Source of the DNA: Paenibacillus hemerocallicola
Lineage (GTDB): Bacteria > Bacillota > Bacilli > Paenibacillales > NBRC-103111
Direction of reading: 5' to 3'
Assembly (NCBI RefSeq): GCF_006265175.1
Contig: NZ_VDCQ01000060.1
Span: forward strand, 1 to 64,000
DNA length: 64,000 bases
Within the stretch, counting starts at the first letter, position 1. Every line of letters begins with the position of its first letter. Positions 62,651 to 64,000 of the stretch are shown here, one piece after another. The notes beneath the pieces are model-generated. The model ran no database searches. It saw only the letters and a list, made by a program, of their open reading frames with translations, and was not told where the DNA came from. The translations under genes and the position numbers were made by a program.

Positions 62651-63637
62651 CTATGCCGAATTCCGCCTCGCATACAGCAAATAAATGAAAAACGGCGCTC
62701 CGACGGCAGAAGTAAATACGCCTACCGGCACGTCAAGCGGAAGAAAGAGCGTTCTTCCCGACAGGTCCGCAAGCAGCACCAGAATGGCGCCGAGCAGCAC
62801 AGAGACCGGAAGCATACGGGCAAAGCCCGGCCCGACCAGCTTGCGCGCCATATGCGGGGCCAGCAAACCGATAAATCCGATGCCGCCGGCCACCGAAGTA
62901 GCCGATGCCGCCAAGGCAACGCTTATAAGCAAGAGCAGCAGCCTGCTCGACTCCACCGCACTGCCGGCCCCGGTCGCGACTTCGTCGCCCAACTGCAAAA
63001 TATTGACATGGCGGGAGAGCAGAAATGCGAGCGGCAGCAGGATCAGCGTCCAGGGAAGTATCGTCAGCACATTTCCCCAGCTTGTCGCGTAAATCGATCC
63101 CGTCAACCATAAATAAGCAATCCCGGCATCGCCCCGCGGATTGAAGATGATCATCATCGTCGTGGCCGCCGCGGTCAAGGAAGACATGCCGACTCCGATC
63201 AGCACAAGACGGACGGGCGTCGTCCCTCTCTTCCAAGCGAGCAAATACAAGACGAACGAGGCGGCCGCCGCGCCGGCGAAGGCGAATAACGGCAGCCATC
63301 TAATGCTGACCCGCTCGGACAAGTAGGTCAGAAACATCACCGCCGTCACCGAGGCGCCGCCCGTAATGCCCATAATGTCCGGCGAGGCGAGGGGATTGCG
63401 GATCATCCCCTGCAGCAAAGCGCCGGCACCGGCCAACGTGCCTCCGACCAGCACGGCGATCACGATTCGCGGCAAACGCAGCTTCTGGACAACCATCACA
63501 TGCTCATCGGCTCCCGCTCCGAATATGGCGCGCAGCGTATGTAAGGGGGAAATTTGCATATCCCCCAGTCCGGCGCTCAGTATCGCGGCCGCGATAACGA
63601 CGGCAAGCAGGACAAGCGATACGAATGCGCCTTTCAT
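62651..63637 (-). CDS. FecCD-family iron-siderophore permease 2
   Basis: 328 aa from the ATG at 63637, with GGAGG 9 bases upstream and a 4-base overlap with the stop of the preceding permease. About nine to ten membrane segments; family marks GTLAGAGALLQGMIRNPLAS and MGITGGASVTAVMFL near residues 65-100, and LLAPHMARKLVG near the C-terminus. It forms the membrane channel with the partner permease at 63634. Confidence 0.95.
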   Translation of the reverse strand: MKGAFVSLVLLAVVIAAAILSAGLGDMQISPLHTLRAIFGAGADEHVMVVQKLRLPRIVIAVLVGGTLAGAGALLQGMIRNPLASPDIMGITGGASVTAVMFLTYLSERVSIRWLPLFAFAGAAAASFVLYLLAWKRGTTPVRLVLIGVGMSSLTAAATTMMIIFNPRGDAGIAYLWLTGSIYATSWGNVLTILPWTLILLPLAFLLSRHVNILQLGDEVATGAGSAVESSRLLLLLISVALAASATSVAGGIGFIGLLAPHMARKLVGPGFARMLPVSVLLGAILVLLADLSGRTLFLPLDVPVGVFTSAVGAPFFIYLLYARRNSA

Positions 63638-64000
63638 GATTGAATCCCTCCTCTCCGGGCGATGTAGAAGAAGAAGGGCACCCCGATCAGCGCGGTCATG
63701 ACGCCAACGGGCACTTCCTCCGGTATCATGATGAAGCGCGCCGCCAAATCGGCCGCCACCAGAAGAAGCGCGCCGAGTACGGCACAATAAGGGATAAGCC
63801 AGCGATGATCCGTTCCGGAGAAAAACCGGCCGATATGCGGGACAACCACCCCGATAAAGCCGATCGGCCCCGCCACGGAAACGGCTCCTCCCGCCAGAAT
63901 GACGATCATGAGACCGATCGAGGCTTTCAGCCAGACGGTTTTTTGTCCCAGACTTCTGGAAGTCTCCTCGCCCATCATCAGAACGTTCAAATCCCGGGCA
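63634..64000 (-). CDS. FecCD-family iron-siderophore permease 1, C-terminal part (cut by window edge)
   Basis: The last 121 codons of a permease whose start lies past the window. The visible part has GGAVSVAGPIGFIGVVVPHI and RFFSGTDHRW, the conserved C-terminal FecCD segment, and LAARFIMIPEEVPVGVMTAL. Stop overlaps the next permease start by 4 bases. Binding protein and ATPase genes, if any, are outside. Confidence 0.93.
   Translation of the reverse strand, partial: ARDLNVLMMGEETSRSLGQKTVWLKASIGLMIVILAGGAVSVAGPIGFIGVVVPHIGRFFSGTDHRWLIPYCAVLGALLLVAADLAARFIMIPEEVPVGVMTALIGVPFFFYIARRGGIQS

Overview
The window looks like the chromosome of a GC-rich, Gram-positive, spore-former-type Bacillota of the Paenibacillus/Cohnella kind. 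The signs are AGGAGG-type ribosome sites, frequent TTG/GTG starts, copper-amine-oxidase-N 'stalk' domains, a ComP-like kinase, an AraC/substrate-binding fusion regulator with a Fur box, and intergenic 'TTCCGTTA' repeats. No rRNA, tRNA, transposase, integrase or CRISPR array was found.

About 52 kb, nearly all on the minus strand, reads as one extracellular contractile injection system (eCIS) locus with its accessory genes. The core (26,952-52,514, transcribed right to left) is: AAA+ ATPase, DUF4255 protein, Ig/carboxypeptidase-like protein, sheath, tube 1, tail-assembly chaperone with an apparent -1 frameshift extension (DUF6760-like), tube 2, a 2,051-aa Arg/Ser-rich protein in the tape-measure position, LysM hub protein, gpD-like hub, gpV-like spike, gp25, two J-type baseplate proteins, a gpI-type protein with a propeller-like N-terminus, and a terminal protein of unknown role. 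Left of it is a MoxR ATPase/VWA/DUF5682/HEAT/SWIM module (18,529-26,435). Further left are two MORN-repeat proteins, a DUF4280 PAAR-like tip protein, a TolC-like coiled-coil stalk protein, a membrane protein with a degenerate class III cyclase domain, and a nucleotide-transporter/HEAT/cNMP-domain fusion. A partner-switching set (HATPase, STAS, GAF-PP2C) follows, and the window's left edge cuts the start of a DUF4157-type protein, a family often made of eCIS cargo. A likely reading is that the partner-switching genes control the particle, the MoxR/VWA and AAA+ proteins help assemble it, and the DUF4157 protein is payload; this is inferred from gene order.

Right of 52.5 kb are ordinary and mobile-looking genes: an MFS exporter, a lone Rieske protein, an Rpn-type nuclease, and an AT-rich island with a ComP-like histidine kinase facing a 59-codon gene for a ComX-like peptide ending in WWWE. 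Then come a C26 amidohydrolase, a lipoprotein, and an iron-uptake segment (AraC/substrate-binding regulator with Fur box, nitroreductase, two FecCD permeases, the last one cut by the window edge).

The most notable points are the T TTT TTG slip site joining the chaperone to a start-less DUF6760 frame, the ComX/ComP-like pair with mosaic base composition, the catalytically degenerate cyclase next to a cNMP domain lacking its Arg, the giant disordered protein with an exact-period 300-bp duplication, and an apparent ATA start on the DUF4255 gene.
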